Part shown: one piece after another, positions 63,543-64,000 of the stretch
Position numbering within the stretch: position 1 is the stretch's first letter
Layout: the number at the start of each line of letters is the position of its first letter
Origin: Mangrovihabitans endophyticus
GTDB taxonomy: Bacteria > Actinomycetota > Actinomycetes > Mycobacteriales > Micromonosporaceae
Assembly: GCF_014646155.1 (NCBI RefSeq)
Contig: NZ_BMMX01000025.1
Coordinates: 1-64,000, forward strand
Direction: 5' to 3'
Length of the DNA stretch: 64,000 nucleotides
Position numbers and translations under genes: made by a program
Notes under the pieces: model-generated
What the model saw: only the letters and a program-made list of their open reading frames with translations
What the model was told of the DNA's origin: nothing
Database searches by the model: none

Positions 63543-64000
63543 TCATCGCGAGGACGACACACCCGCGTCCCGGATCTTGCGGAGCGCCAGGGCCGCGACC
63601 GCCGTGCCGGCACCCACCGCGCCGCCGAGCGTGGCGCCCACCGCGCCGCGGCTCCACCCGCCCGGCCTGCCGCCGGACCCGCGTTGCGGGGCGAACACGT
63701 TGCCGTTCTGCGGCGCGGTCGCCCGCCGACTCAGGCCGAGGCGGCTCATCATCGGCCCGACCAGCGCGTCGTAGACGCGGGGCAACGCCGCGAAGCCGAA
63801 CTCCATGACCCGGTTGGCCGCACCCACCGAGACGTCCGCGCGGGGCCGGTCGGCCAGCCGGACGATCGCGTCCGCCACCCGTTCCGGGGGATCCACCGGG
63901 GGCGGCGGACGCCCCACGAAACCGGCGTAGTTGGCGGCGCTGGTGAAGATCGGGGTGTCGGTGCTGCCCGGCGACACCATGCAGACGTGAATGCCGGGCG
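63543..64000 (-). CDS. Short-chain dehydrogenase, C-terminal part
   Basis: Only the last 152 or so codons are inside the window; the 5' end lies beyond 64000. VSPGSTDTPIFTSAANYAGF and PERVADAIVRLADRPRADVSVG fit the C-terminal half of SDRs such as those acting on lipids. The last 60 residues are Gly/Ala-rich with a hydrophobic stretch. Catalytic Tyr/Lys are off the window. Confidence 0.78.
   Translation of the reverse strand, partial: PGIHVCMVSPGSTDTPIFTSAANYAGFVGRPPPPVDPPERVADAIVRLADRPRADVSVGAANRVMEFGFAALPRVYDALVGPMMSRLGLSRRATAPQNGNVFAPQRGSGGRPGGWSRGAVGATLGGAVGAGTAVAALALRKIRDAGVSSSR

Overview
The window is a 64-kb piece of a very GC-rich actinomycete chromosome. The evidence is lsr2, the actinobacterial biotin accessory gene bsaP, a CebR-type cellulose operator, many GTG starts, ATGA/GTGA gene couplings and leaderless-looking genes. 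The gene mix (GH12 cellulase with CBM2, many one-component regulators, a HerA-SbcD-SbcC-NurA operon) fits Micromonosporaceae such as Actinoplanes, but that placement is inference. I see no rRNA, tRNA, CRISPR array, intact insertion sequence or prophage. About 55 protein genes are supported.

Layout. 1-13.7 kb: metH behind an SAH-riboswitch-like leader; a fatty-acid desaturase and an SDR; a class A beta-lactamase, TetR and ABC exporter set; a MarR-RidA-PhzF operon; and a TIM-barrel-type gene divergent from a TetR gene with tandem perfect operators between them. 13.7-20.8 kb: two acyl-CoA synthetases divergent from a RamA-like GAF/LuxR regulator, then an alcohol dehydrogenase/GMC oxidoreductase pair. 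20.8-24.5 kb: GH12 cellulase under a CebR box, lsr2 with a structured leader and a strong terminator, an SDR, tandem Cys-rich mini-genes (one frameshifted), and a decayed HigB-like toxin with its intact antitoxin. 24.6-30.4 kb: an epimerase, an acid phosphatase, a large GGDEF/EAL protein and a methyltransferase.

30.4-36.2 kb: a complete 5-oxoproline operon (NRAMP-type transporter, pxpA, pxpB, pxpC, GntR/FCD regulator) behind a double GntR-type operator, followed by a HAD phosphatase and a polyphosphate-glucokinase-like ROK kinase. 36.2-39.9 kb: a CNNM/CorC protein, an AlkA-like glycosylase and 1.4 kb of gene-free, repeat-rich DNA. 39.9-44.8 kb: an ECF sigma factor and its ZAS anti-sigma factor beside three exported proteins (COG4315-type lipoprotein, DUF4142-type protein, Gln/Gly/Asn/Asp-tailed protein).

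45.0-51.5 kb: a tightly coupled HerA ATPase, SbcD/Mre11, SbcC/Rad50 and NurA-like nuclease operon. This is the archaeal end-resection toolkit in a bacterium, with a cluster of DnaA-box-like sites upstream of it; it is the most interesting system in the window. 51.5-64 kb: a RibD-C-type reductase with a 39-residue Cys-rich companion, a CelR/CebR-like LacI regulator (probable partner of the 22-kb operator), two ACT-domain proteins, divergent biotin genes (bioB-bsaP and bioF-bioD), a GAF protein, dgt, a NAPE-PLD-like metallo-beta-lactamase-fold protein, an unknown protein behind short tandem repeats, and an SDR cut by the window edge.
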